A model generated the notes under the pieces. It did no database searches. It was not told the DNA's origin and saw only the letters and a list, made by a program, of their open reading frames with translations. A stretch of 64,000 bases of DNA from Thalassobius sp047123305 (GTDB lineage Bacteria; Pseudomonadota; Alphaproteobacteria; Rhodobacterales; Rhodobacteraceae): contig NZ_CP138918.1 in NCBI RefSeq assembly GCF_047123305.1, positions 1,736,001 to 1,800,000 of the forward strand. The letters run 5' to 3'. Below, piece by piece: positions 33,682 through 41,765 of the stretch; positions within the stretch are counted from its first letter, which is position 1, and each line of letters opens with the position of its first letter. A program made the translations under genes and the position numbers.

Positions 33682-33723
33682 GACTTAGCTGCGCCCAGAT
33701 ACCCACACTATTTGGAGGCATCC

Positions 33724-34272
33724 ATGATCTGGCTCATTCTGGGCGTGTTGCTGTGGAGCAGCGCGCATCTTTTCAAACGACTGGCCCCGGAGGCCCGCGC
33801 CAATATGGGCGACAAGGGCAAGGGGCTGGTGGCATTGGCGCTGCTGGTTTCTGTTGTGCTGATGGTGATCGGCTACCGCGCGGCGGACTATATAGCCGTT
33901 TACGAACCGCCCTATTTCCTGCGTCACCTCAACAACCTGTTGATGCTGTTTGCGCTTTACTTCACCAGCCCCGGTCCCAGCAAAGGCGCGCTGTTTTACA
34001 AGATGCGGCACCCGATGTTGACCGGCTTCAAAATCTGGGCGGCGGCGCACCTGCTGGTCAACGGCGATCTGGCCTCTTTGATCCTGTTTGGCGGGTTGCT
34101 GGCCTGGGCAGTCATCGAGGTCATCACCATCAATAAGTCCGAACCGGACTGGCGGCCAAACGAAAAAGGCCCCATCGCCAAAGACGCTATGTTCTTTGTC
34201 GCCTCAATCGTTCTATTGGGTGTGATCGGCTATATCCATGGCCTGATCGGACCATCACCATTTCCGGGGTAA
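33724..34272 (+). CDS. nnrU: NnrU family membrane protein
   Basis: 182 residues from ATG 33724, with GGAGG upstream. About five to six helices; the opening MIWLILGVLLWSSAHLFKRLAPEAR and RHLNNLLMLFALYF are typical of NnrU. KMRHPMLTGFKIWAAAHLLVNGD carries the conserved His. NnrU was named for nitric-oxide metabolism in Rhodobacter, but relatives such as zeta-carotene isomerase Z-ISO bind haem. Here no denitrification gene is near, so the role is unclear. Confidence 0.85.
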   Translation: MIWLILGVLLWSSAHLFKRLAPEARANMGDKGKGLVALALLVSVVLMVIGYRAADYIAVYEPPYFLRHLNNLLMLFALYFTSPGPSKGALFYKMRHPMLTGFKIWAAAHLLVNGDLASLILFGGLLAWAVIEVITINKSEPDWRPNEKGPIAKDAMFFVASIVLLGVIGYIHGLIGPSPFPG

Positions 34273-34275
34273 GAC

Positions 34276-34479
34276 ATGAAACTCTATCGACTGCTGACCG
34301 AAGACGACACTTCGGCCTTCTGCCACAAAGTCACCGACGCGCTGAACAAAGGCTGGGAGCTGCACGGCGATCCCACATATGCCTTTGATGCGGCAAACGG
34401 GGTGATGCGTTGCGGGCAGGCCGTGGTGAAAGAGGTCGAAGGCACCTACACACCTGACACCAAGCTTGGAGCGCACTAA
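34276..34479 (+). CDS. DUF1737 domain protein
   Basis: 67 residues. The layout MKLYRLLTEDDTSAFCHKVTDALNKGWELHGDPTYAFD matches the small DUF1737 family. It is cytoplasmic with no known biochemical function. It starts 3 bases after nnrU and ends 2 bases before mch, so it is co-transcribed with the ethylmalonyl-CoA pathway gene. Confidence 0.85.
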   Translation: MKLYRLLTEDDTSAFCHKVTDALNKGWELHGDPTYAFDAANGVMRCGQAVVKEVEGTYTPDTKLGAH

Positions 34480-34481
34480 CC

Positions 34482-35513
34482 ATGGCAAAGACCAATGCAG
34501 GCCGCTTTTTTGAGGATTACAAACTGGGCGATGTGATCGTCCACGCTGTGCCGCGCACTGTCGCGGAAGGGGAGCGGGCGCTGTATCACGCGCTCTATCC
34601 GGCGCGTCATGCGCTTTATTCCTCGGATGAATTCGCGCGGGACTGCGGTCTTGAAGGCAGCCCGATCGATGATCTGGCGGCGTTCCATGTGGTGTTTGGC
34701 AAAACCGTGCCGGATGTCTCGTTGAACGCCGTTGCAAACCTTGGCTACGCCGAAGGGCGTTGGGTGAAACCGGTCTTTCCCGGCGACACCCTGCGTTCGG
34801 TGTCCGAGGTGATCGGGCTGAAACAGAACTCCAACGGCAAATCCGGTGTGGTCTGGGTCTATACCCGTGGCTTCAACCAGATCGGCGAGGTGGTTCTGGA
34901 ATATGTGCGCTGGGTCATGGTCCGCAAGAAGGATCTAGAGGCCCCGGCGCCAGAAACGGTTATCCCCGAACTGCGATCGGTGATCCCGGCGGAGGATCTG
35001 CTGATCCCCGAAGGGCTGGACTTCAGCAACTATGATTTTGATCAGTCGGGAGATCCCCATCGCTGGGGCGACTATGGCGTGGGTGAGAAGATCGACCACG
35101 TTGATGGTGTCACCATCGAGGAAGCCGAACATATGATGGCGACCCGCCTGTGGCAGAATACGGCCAAGGTGCATTTTGATGCCACATTCCGTCCCGACGG
35201 GCAGCGGCTGATCTATGGCGGGCATGTGATCTCAATGGCGCGGGCGCTGTCGTTCAACGGGCTGGCCAATGCGCAGATGATTGTTGGCCTCAATGGGGGC
35301 GCCCATGCAAACCCCTGTTTTGCGGGCGATACTGTGAAAGCCTGGACCGAAGTTCTGGACAAAGCGGAAACCCCAGCGCCCGGCGTTGGAGCAATCCGCC
35401 TGCGGCTGGTGGCCACCAAAGGCGGCGCACCGTTCGAGTTGAAGGGCGAAGATGGCAAATACAATCCTGAGGTCTTGCTTGATCTCGATTATTGGGCATT
35501 GATGCCCATGTAA
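34482..35513 (+). CDS. mch: Mesaconyl-CoA (2-methylfumaryl-CoA) hydratase
   Basis: 343 residues, the length of the characterised Rhodobacter enzyme, with two hot-dog (MaoC-like) halves. The first half shows GRFFEDYKLGDVIVHAVPRT and the second RLIYGGHVISMARALSFNGL. It hydrates mesaconyl-CoA to beta-methylmalyl-CoA in the ethylmalonyl-CoA pathway. It is located in the mcl2-nnrU-DUF1737 run, and its stop overlaps the start of the M48 protease gene (TAATG). Confidence 0.92.
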   Translation: MAKTNAGRFFEDYKLGDVIVHAVPRTVAEGERALYHALYPARHALYSSDEFARDCGLEGSPIDDLAAFHVVFGKTVPDVSLNAVANLGYAEGRWVKPVFPGDTLRSVSEVIGLKQNSNGKSGVVWVYTRGFNQIGEVVLEYVRWVMVRKKDLEAPAPETVIPELRSVIPAEDLLIPEGLDFSNYDFDQSGDPHRWGDYGVGEKIDHVDGVTIEEAEHMMATRLWQNTAKVHFDATFRPDGQRLIYGGHVISMARALSFNGLANAQMIVGLNGGAHANPCFAGDTVKAWTEVLDKAETPAPGVGAIRLRLVATKGGAPFELKGEDGKYNPEVLLDLDYWALMPM

Positions 35514-36649
35514 TGATTGAAAAACAGATTCAGAAACTCAACCAAAAGGTCGGAGAGGCCATTTACCTATCTGCCCTGAAAGACATCGCCTCTGGCCGGA
35601 CGGGATCCGCGCGGCCCGGGGCACTCTTGTGGACGCTTAGCGCCCTAGTGGTGGCCAGCCCCTTTGTGCTTGCCATCTTAGGACTGGTGTTCCTGCTTCT
35701 TGACTTCCCCAACTTGATAACGATCGTCCTCGGAGTTGTGTTCCTTGGGCTTGGCTGGATGTTGCGACCACGTAAAAACCAGATGCCTGAGGGGGCGATT
35801 GATCGCAAAACGCTGCCGGAAACCTTTGCCTTGTTGGATGCGATCTCTGCCCATCTGGGGGCACCCAAGGTTTCGAAAGTGGTGCTGAACAGCGAATTCA
35901 ACGCATTCGCGACGGAGGTCCGGCAAGACACTGTTGTGGGCATTGGCGCTATGCTGTGGCTGGGCATGTCCCCAGAGCAGCGTCTGGCAGTGTTGGGGCA
36001 CGAGCTTGGGCATCTGGCCAATCGTGATGTCCGCCGTATGTCGCTGCCACACAGGGCGCTGATAGTATTGGAAGCCTGGCACGATCTCGTGTCTCGAGAC
36101 CACTACGTTGATGAATACACCGGTACGGTTGAGCGGGAAAGCCACGGTCTGATGGCTGATCTGTTCTCAGGCGTCCTGGGGGGCGCAGTCGAAGCGCTGA
36201 TGCTGCTGATCCTGAAGCTGCATTTCGCCGAAGCGCAGAAAGCCGAATATTTGGCTGACGTCAGCGCAGTAAAGGTTGCCGGGCAGGGGGCAAATAGCAG
36301 CGCATTCGATCGCTTTTTACGGTTTGAGGCGTCTGAAGCCAAACGGTCCGGCATTCTGCCACGCAAAGACGAAACGGGCTTTGCTTTTTTGAACCGGCTT
36401 GCGGCGACCGTTGACCAGCTGTCCGAGCAAGAGGCGACGCGGGCCCTGACCAAACATCACGCGGAAAAGCTCAGCCTTGATACCACACACCCGCCAACAG
36501 CCTATCGCCAAGCCTTTGTAAACGGCTTGCCGGAAGCGTTGGTAGGTGTGCCGCTGACCTTTGAAAACTGGGCTGCCGTCGATGCGGAGTTGCAGGGGCA
36601 CTTCAACAAGATCGGTGAACGCGAAATCGTCGCCAATGAGGTGCAGTGA
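35513..36649 (+). CDS. M48 family zinc metalloprotease, membrane-bound
   Basis: 378 residues from ATG 35513. Two N-terminal helices (about 36-62 and 68-84) are followed by the protease domain with zinc motif HELGH (163-167). The third ligand is probably Glu in AEYLADVSA (about 242-250). It resembles HtpX-like quality-control proteases, but is longer with an extra C-terminal region. It shares TAATG with mch, so translation is coupled. The G+C looks slightly lower than in the neighbours. It ends 231 bases before sdhC. Confidence 0.85.
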   Translation: MIEKQIQKLNQKVGEAIYLSALKDIASGRTGSARPGALLWTLSALVVASPFVLAILGLVFLLLDFPNLITIVLGVVFLGLGWMLRPRKNQMPEGAIDRKTLPETFALLDAISAHLGAPKVSKVVLNSEFNAFATEVRQDTVVGIGAMLWLGMSPEQRLAVLGHELGHLANRDVRRMSLPHRALIVLEAWHDLVSRDHYVDEYTGTVERESHGLMADLFSGVLGGAVEALMLLILKLHFAEAQKAEYLADVSAVKVAGQGANSSAFDRFLRFEASEAKRSGILPRKDETGFAFLNRLAATVDQLSEQEATRALTKHHAEKLSLDTTHPPTAYRQAFVNGLPEALVGVPLTFENWAAVDAELQGHFNKIGEREIVANEVQ

Positions 36650-36725
36650 CGGGACATACCCCCGCCATTTGCCATGCTGCAGGGCAGAATCAGGGTAGAT
36701 TTCCGACTAATTAACTCAGAATATG

Positions 36726-36762
36726 TTTTGTGATCACGCGTCGCTATCGTGTGATCACAAAC
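36726..36762. promoter_or_regulatory. Paired palindromic operator upstream of sdhC
   Basis: TTTGTGATCACGC and its near-mirror GTGTGATCACAAA. The decamers TGTGATCACG (36729-36738) and TGTGATCACA (36750-36759) have centres exactly 21 bp apart. The unit matches the pair upstream of sucC, with one arm mismatch and an unrelated spacer. It lies about 56 bases upstream of the likely -35 of sdhC, an activator-type position. Confidence 0.75.
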
Positions 36763-36817
36763 TGCCTAAAACACGAAAATTTCTAAAAGTTTAGCGCAAC
36801 CGCGACGTCCCTACGTC

Positions 36818-36845
36818 GTGACATACTTGTAAAATCGGTTATGAA
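36818..36845 (+). promoter_or_regulatory. Candidate sdhC promoter
   Basis: GTGACA (36818-36823) and TATGAA (36840-36845) with a 16-base gap, 35 bases before the sdhC start. A small inverted repeat CGACGT/ACGTCG (36803-36818) abuts the -35. Confidence 0.4.
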
Positions 36846-36880
36846 AGTAACCAAGCAAGGGAACCCTGAAAGGATCTGAT

Positions 36881-37264
36881 ATGGCTGATGTGAAACGGGT
36901 CGAACGCCCTCTTTCCCCGCACATTCAAATCTATCGTCCCCAGCTGACCTCCATTACGTCCATCCTGACACGTATCACCGGCAACGCGCTGGTGGTCACC
37001 GCTTTCCTGGTTGTCTGGTGGCTGTTGGCGGCGGCAACGGGCGAAGAATATTACGCAACGGCCAACGCCGTTTTGACCTCCTGGTTTGGTGATCTGGTCT
37101 TCAGCCTTTCGGCGCTGGGCATGTGGTATCACTACCTCGCAGGTCTGCGTCACCTCTATTTTGATGCGGGCAAGGGCCTCGACATCCCAACCGCTGAAAA
37201 GCTGGGCTGGGCCTGTCTGATCGGCTCGGTTGTGCTGACCGTCATCACCATCATCCTTGTATAA
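36881..37264 (+). CDS. sdhC: Succinate dehydrogenase cytochrome b556 subunit
   Basis: 127 residues with three helices. ERPLSPHIQIYRPQLTSITSILTRITG is the typical opening, and WYHYLAGLRHLYFDAGKG carries the haem-ligand histidine and quinone-site residues. It is the membrane anchor of complex II. Its ribosome site is AAAGGATCTGAT. It heads the sdhCDAB operon and has the paired palindromes upstream. Confidence 0.96.
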   Translation: MADVKRVERPLSPHIQIYRPQLTSITSILTRITGNALVVTAFLVVWWLLAAATGEEYYATANAVLTSWFGDLVFSLSALGMWYHYLAGLRHLYFDAGKGLDIPTAEKLGWACLIGSVVLTVITIILV

Positions 37265-37276
37265 CGGAGCAACAAG

Positions 37277-37648
37277 ATGCGTTATCTGACCGCCCGTAAA
37301 CGCGCCGAGGGCAAAGGCGCCTCCCACACCGGGACCGATCACCACTGGTATATGACTGTCAGCGCCGTTGGCCTGGCAGTGATGATGCCCGTTTTCATGT
37401 ATATCTTCGGCTCTGCACTGGGCAGTTCGCATGAAGAGGTCCTAGCGACCTTCTCGCGTCCGTTCCCGACTGTTGTGACCGGTCTGGTCCTGATGATCGG
37501 GATGCGTCACTTCGCCAAAGGGGCGCAGATGATGATCGAAGACTACGCCCACGGCACCACCCGCAAGCTGGCAATCATGTTCGTGATCGGCCTGTCCTAC
37601 GCACTGACCGCCTTTGGTCTGTTCGCGTTGGCCAAGATCGCGCTGTAA
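37277..37648 (+). CDS. sdhD: Succinate dehydrogenase membrane anchor subunit SdhD
   Basis: 123 residues, three helices. The segment RHFAKGAQMMIEDYAHG is the conserved quinone/haem region of SdhD. It starts 12 bases after sdhC and 11 before sdhA. N-terminal RYLTARKRAEGKGASHTGTDHHWYMTVSA matches alphaproteobacterial SdhD. Confidence 0.95.
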   Translation: MRYLTARKRAEGKGASHTGTDHHWYMTVSAVGLAVMMPVFMYIFGSALGSSHEEVLATFSRPFPTVVTGLVLMIGMRHFAKGAQMMIEDYAHGTTRKLAIMFVIGLSYALTAFGLFALAKIAL

Positions 37649-37659
37649 GGAAAAGAACA

Positions 37660-39465
37660 ATGGCAGCATACGAATACGAAACCCACGATTATGACGTGGT
37701 TGTTGTTGGCGCCGGTGGCGCTGGCCTGCGTGCAACGCTGGGCATGGCCGAACAGGGCCTGCGCACCGCTTGTGTGACCAAAGTGTTCCCAACCCGCTCG
37801 CACACCGTTGCGGCACAGGGCGGCATCGCCGCTTCCTTGGGCAACATGGGCCCGGACAGCTGGCAGTGGCACATGTATGACACGGTGAAAGGCTCGGACT
37901 GGCTGGGCGACACCGACGCGATGGAATATCTGGCGCGCGAAGCCCCCAAGGCGGTTTACGAGCTGGAGCACTACGGCGTGCCTTTCTCGCGCACCGAAGA
38001 GGGCAAGATCTACCAGCGTCCCTTCGGCGGCCACACCACCGAATTTGGCGAAGGCCCGCCCGTACAGCGGACCTGTGCTGCGGCAGACCGGACCGGTCAC
38101 GCGATCCTGCATACGCTCTACGGTCAGTCGCTGAAGAACAACGCGGAATTCTACATCGAATATTTCGCCATCGACCTGATCATGTCCGAAGACGGCCAGT
38201 GTCAGGGCGTTGTCTGCTGGAAGCTGGATGACGGCACCATGCATGTCTTCAACGCTAAAATGGTGGTGTTGGCGACGGGCGGCTATGGCCGTGCCTATTT
38301 CTCGGCAACCTCGGCACATACCTGCACCGGTGACGGTGGCGGTATGGTGGCCCGTGCCGGTCTGGCGCTGCAGGATATGGAATTTGTTCAGTTCCACCCA
38401 ACCGGCATCTACGGTTCAGGCTGTCTGATCACCGAAGGTGCACGTGGGGAAGGCGGCTATCTGACCAACTCCGAAGGTGAACGCTTCATGGAGCGCTATG
38501 CGCCGAACTACAAAGACCTGGCGCCGCGTGACTATGTTTCGCGCTCCATGACCATGGAGATCCGCGAAGGCCGTGGGGTTGGTGAACATGGCGATCACAT
38601 CCACCTGAACCTCAGCCACCTGCCGCCTGAGGCACTGGCGGAACGTTTGCCGGGGATTTCGGAATCGGCCAAGATCTTTGCCGGTGTGGACGTGACCAAG
38701 GAACCGATCCCGGTTCTGCCGACGGTGCACTACAACATGGGCGGTATCCCGACCAACTACTGGGGCGAAGTGCTGAACCCGACCCAAGACGATCCCACAG
38801 CAGTTGTGCCGGGTCTGATGGCTGCGGGCGAAGCGGGCTGTGCCTCGGTGCATGGCGCGAACCGTCTGGGTTCGAACTCGTTGATCGACCTTGTGGTCTT
38901 TGGCCGCGCGGCCTCGATCCGTGCCGGTCAGGTGGTCGACAAGGACGCGCCGAACCCAACGCTGAACCAGGCGTCGGTTGATAAGGCGTTTGAACGTTTC
39001 GACACGCTGCGCAATGCAAGTGGCGGCATCCCGACCGCAGATCTGCGTCTGGAAATGCAGAAGACCATGCAGTCTGATGCGGCCGTATTCCGGACCGACA
39101 AGACCCTGAAAGAGGGTGTTGAAAAGATGACCGCCATCGCGGGCAAGATGGGCGACCTGAAGGTCACCGATCGTTCGCTGGTGTGGAACTCGGATCTGAT
39201 GGAAACGCTGGAGCTGGACAACCTGATGCCCAACGCCCTGGCCACCATCGTGGGTGCGGAAGCCCGTAAGGAGAGCCGTGGTGCCCATGCGCACGAAGAC
39301 TACTCCGAGCGTGACGATGAGAACTGGCGGGTCCACACCGTGGCCCATGTTGAGGGCGCCAAAGTGGATCTCAGCTTCCGTCCGGTGATCACCGATCCGC
39401 TGACCACCGAAGACGAAGGCGGCATCAGCCTGAAGACCATCGCGCCGAAGGCACGGACCTTCTGA
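37660..39465 (+). CDS. sdhA: Succinate dehydrogenase flavoprotein subunit
   Basis: 601 residues, the family length. The FAD site is VVVGAGGAGLRA (about 11-22), the covalent-FAD histidine lies in TRSHTVAAQGGIAA (about residues 44-57) and catalytic residues lie in FHPTGIYGSGCLITEGARGEGG. It oxidises succinate to fumarate. The stop overlaps by one base with the start of a lipoprotein gene (TGATG) that lies between it and sdhB. Confidence 0.98.
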   Translation: MAAYEYETHDYDVVVVGAGGAGLRATLGMAEQGLRTACVTKVFPTRSHTVAAQGGIAASLGNMGPDSWQWHMYDTVKGSDWLGDTDAMEYLAREAPKAVYELEHYGVPFSRTEEGKIYQRPFGGHTTEFGEGPPVQRTCAAADRTGHAILHTLYGQSLKNNAEFYIEYFAIDLIMSEDGQCQGVVCWKLDDGTMHVFNAKMVVLATGGYGRAYFSATSAHTCTGDGGGMVARAGLALQDMEFVQFHPTGIYGSGCLITEGARGEGGYLTNSEGERFMERYAPNYKDLAPRDYVSRSMTMEIREGRGVGEHGDHIHLNLSHLPPEALAERLPGISESAKIFAGVDVTKEPIPVLPTVHYNMGGIPTNYWGEVLNPTQDDPTAVVPGLMAAGEAGCASVHGANRLGSNSLIDLVVFGRAASIRAGQVVDKDAPNPTLNQASVDKAFERFDTLRNASGGIPTADLRLEMQKTMQSDAAVFRTDKTLKEGVEKMTAIAGKMGDLKVTDRSLVWNSDLMETLELDNLMPNALATIVGAEARKESRGAHAHEDYSERDDENWRVHTVAHVEGAKVDLSFRPVITDPLTTEDEGGISLKTIAPKARTF

Positions 39466-39872
39466 TGCAGTTGGTGCGCAACATTGCTCTCTGTTGCCTT
39501 GCTGGCGCGATGCTTTTGGGATGTACCCAAAAGCCCTTGGTCAGCAAGGAACAAGGAGATGCGATTGCGCGCCAATGTGTCGAAGAAACCATGGCTCCAG
39601 GGATGTACTCGATCAGCCCTGCAAGGGTGTCCTCCAATCCGGAAAAGGCGCTGCCACGCGTCCGGCACTTTCGTAAGTTTGGGGGAACACAAGAGGGGGA
39701 AGATGCGGTGAATTCTTGTATTCGCCGCACCCTCTTGCCCAATGGGGAACCGCAGGCTCTGCCTACAGGGGTGCGCTATTCCAGCCAGCAGGTGAGTACC
39801 TACAATCCAATGGCCGGGTGCACCGCCAACTCTTCGGTGCTGCAGGGTGGTTCCAGCTACTGTGTGAAGTAG
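39465..39872 (+). CDS. Putative lipoprotein inside the sdh operon
   Basis: 135 residues, starting at the last base of sdhA. The signal peptide ends in a lipobox LLGC (Cys20), followed by a soluble domain with five more cysteines (RQCVEE, NSCIRR, AGCTANSS, SYCVK). It is probably anchored to a membrane on the periplasmic side. I recognise no domain. Position in the operon and the coupling to sdhA argue that it is expressed with complex II. A role in its assembly or stability is only a guess. Confidence 0.7.
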   Translation: MQLVRNIALCCLAGAMLLGCTQKPLVSKEQGDAIARQCVEETMAPGMYSISPARVSSNPEKALPRVRHFRKFGGTQEGEDAVNSCIRRTLLPNGEPQALPTGVRYSSQQVSTYNPMAGCTANSSVLQGGSSYCVK

Positions 39873-39985
39873 CGAATTGATTTCGGCCCCGCCTTTGGGC
39901 GTGGCCACTGACAACAAGGGCGATGCGCCCAAAGCAATGAGAACGGTGCCGGGGCGACCCGCACAAACAAGTAGGAGAAGCGAAT

Positions 39986-40768
39986 ATGGTCCAGCTGACG
40001 CTCCCCAAGAACTCCAAGGTTAAGGTTGGTAAGACCTGGCCGAAGCCGACCGGTGCCAGCAATGTCCGCAAGTTCCAGATCTACCGCTGGAATCCGGATG
40101 ATGGCGAAAACCCGCGGGTGGATACCTATTTTGTCGACATGGACAAATGTGGTCCGATGATCCTTGATGCGCTCATCAAGATTAAAAACGAGATCGACCC
40201 GACCCTGACCTTCCGCCGTTCCTGCCGCGAAGGCATCTGTGGCTCCTGCGCGATGAACATCGACGGGATCAACACGCTCGCCTGTATCTACGGCATGGAT
40301 GAGGTGAAGAACAACGTGGTGAAAATCTACCCGCTGCCGCATATGCCGGTGGTGAAGGATCTGATCCCCGATCTGACCCACTTCTACGCCCAGCATGCCT
40401 CGATCATGCCGTGGCTGGAAACCAAGACCAATCGTCCGGCAAAAGAGTGGAAGCAGTCGATTGAAGACCGCAAGAAGCTGGATGGCCTTTATGAGTGCGT
40501 CATGTGCGCCAGCTGCTCGACGTCTTGCCCCAGCTACTGGTGGAACGGCGACAAATACCTCGGCCCGGCCGCCCTGCTGCACGCCTACCGCTGGATCATT
40601 GACAGCCGTGATGAGGCCACCGGTGAGCGTTTGGACGATCTGGAAGATCCGTTCAAACTCTACCGCTGCCACACCATCATGAACTGCGCCAAAACCTGCC
40701 CCAAAGGTCTGAACCCGGCGCAGGCAATCGCCGAAATCAAACGGATGCAGATCAACCGCGTGGTGTGA
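39986..40768 (+). CDS. sdhB: Succinate dehydrogenase iron-sulfur subunit
   Basis: 260 residues. [2Fe-2S] ligands lie in CREGICGSCAMNIDG (about residues 75-89), and the [4Fe-4S]/[3Fe-4S] ligands in CVMCASCSTSCPSYWW and CHTIMNCAKTCPKGLNP. It passes electrons from SdhA to quinone. It is separated from sdhA by the lipoprotein gene and 113 bases, and followed by a strong terminator. Confidence 0.98.
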   Translation: MVQLTLPKNSKVKVGKTWPKPTGASNVRKFQIYRWNPDDGENPRVDTYFVDMDKCGPMILDALIKIKNEIDPTLTFRRSCREGICGSCAMNIDGINTLACIYGMDEVKNNVVKIYPLPHMPVVKDLIPDLTHFYAQHASIMPWLETKTNRPAKEWKQSIEDRKKLDGLYECVMCASCSTSCPSYWWNGDKYLGPAALLHAYRWIIDSRDEATGERLDDLEDPFKLYRCHTIMNCAKTCPKGLNPAQAIAEIKRMQINRVV

Positions 40769-40792
40769 TCGTTACGTCTCGACAATACAGAA

Positions 40793-40821
40793 GGCCCGCC
40801 GGTTTGGCGGGCCCTTTTTTT
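40793..40821 (+). terminator. Intrinsic terminator of sdhCDAB
   Basis: Stem GGCCCGCC (40793-40800) / GGCGGGCC (40806-40813), followed by a seven-T run (40815-40821). Confidence 0.9.
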
Positions 40822-40870
40822 GTTTAGGCGATGGGTGTTCAGGTTGCGTTTTGTGGTGTATGTGCAATCC

Positions 40871-41215
40871 ATGGATGGACTGCACCCAAAATCCGAGATT
40901 AGCGGTACTTGTTGGATCGAGTTCAATATTGGCGGTACGCCAGATTTTTATGTCCACTGGCTAGATACATCTCTCTACGCGTCGCTGAAAAATATGGGTC
41001 GTGTTTACGCGGTATTCTCTCTCTGTATCGAGGGGTTCAGCCTCTACGGGCCACTCTTCCTTGACCAAGAAAAGCTCACGCAACTATGCAGCATGCTGGA
41101 TGGTTTTGCGTCCACAACAGCCAGCGTTCCAGCAGGAAAATTTGCGCAGGAGCTAGAAGCATTTTTGAGAAGTTGCAATGAAAGAGCCGACCCTGTTTGG
41201 ATGTTGGGGGTTTAA
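40871..41215 (+). CDS. Hypothetical protein, lower G+C than neighbours
   Basis: 114 residues if started at ATG 40871, where no clear ribosome site exists; in-frame non-ATG starts lie up to about 50 bases upstream. Mostly globular: CWIEFNIGGTPDFYVHWLD, a hydrophobic middle (VYAVFSLCIEGFSLYGPLF) and a helical C terminus (KFAQELEAFLRSCNERADP). I recognise no family. Codons ending in A or T are frequent, unlike the neighbours. This points to a recently acquired or fast-evolving gene, or to a non-coding frame. Confidence 0.4.
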   Translation: MDGLHPKSEISGTCWIEFNIGGTPDFYVHWLDTSLYASLKNMGRVYAVFSLCIEGFSLYGPLFLDQEKLTQLCSMLDGFASTTASVPAGKFAQELEAFLRSCNERADPVWMLGV

Positions 41216-41380
41216 CGATCAAGAGCAGGGGGAGCCCGTTTCTATTGCTGCGAAGTGTCGGGCAAAATGGTAACAATGAAACGGGCGTAGCGGAAATTAT
41301 CTAGGCGCAATTCTGTCCCAATAATGGTCCATTACCTTTTCAGTTCCCAATTCCCTTCCCCAAGGTCAAACATGCAAATA

Positions 41381-41445
41381 CTGCATGGCAGCATTTCTGC
41401 ATTGGCGGGTGTCCACGCGGCATGCAGGTGTATGCTGCGATGCAG
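41381..41445. promoter_or_regulatory. Two CTGC-N3-GCAG sites (PhaR-like) upstream of a small gene
   Basis: CTGCATGGCAG (41381-41391) and CTGCGATGCAG (41435-41445), with centres 54 bases apart, 30-95 bases before the start at 41475. Extra copies of CTGCAT/ATGCAG words lie between. CTGC-N3-4-GCAG is the site reported for PhaR, the polyhydroxybutyrate regulator of Rhodobacter (from memory). Confidence 0.5.
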
Positions 41446-41474
41446 AATTTACCTCCAATCCGATGAGGCGACCA

Positions 41475-41621
41475 ATGACCGAAGCACAGACTCAAAAAAC
41501 CGCCGCAGAACTGGCCCTCGACGCGCTGAACCAGGCGTTTGAATACTACCAGCCGACCCCGGTGCTGGTGAAAGACGAAGACCTGCCGGTCGAATATTAC
41601 GAATACGCCGTCGCCGCCTGA
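41475..41621 (+). CDS. Small acidic protein, 48 residues, unknown function
   Basis: From ATG 41475, with GAGG upstream. An N-terminal amphipathic helix (TQKTAAELALDALNQAFEYY) is followed by an acidic, tyrosine-rich tail (DEDLPVEYYEYAVAA). It is very acidic, with no signal or membrane segment. It has its own terminator, so it is a free-standing gene. I recall similar small proteins in roseobacters but no function. PhaR-like sites upstream raise a possible link with carbon-storage control. Confidence 0.65.
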   Translation: MTEAQTQKTAAELALDALNQAFEYYQPTPVLVKDEDLPVEYYEYAVAA

Positions 41622-41651
41622 TCCTCTCGCGATCACGCAAGGGCAACACGC

Positions 41652-41678
41652 AAGGCGCTCCCGTTCGGGGGCTCTTTT
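41652..41678 (+). terminator. Intrinsic terminator of the 48-residue protein gene
   Basis: Imperfect stem AAGGCGCTCCC (41652-41662) / GGGGGCTCTT (41667-41676) with a GTTC loop and a run of four T. Confidence 0.55.
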
Positions 41679-41765
41679 GCGTTTCAGGGGGGCGGTTTAC
41701 GTCAGGTTTGCCTTGGGGACGGTTCCTTTGCCCCTTAGCCTGCCGCCGCAAGGGAGGATTTCACC

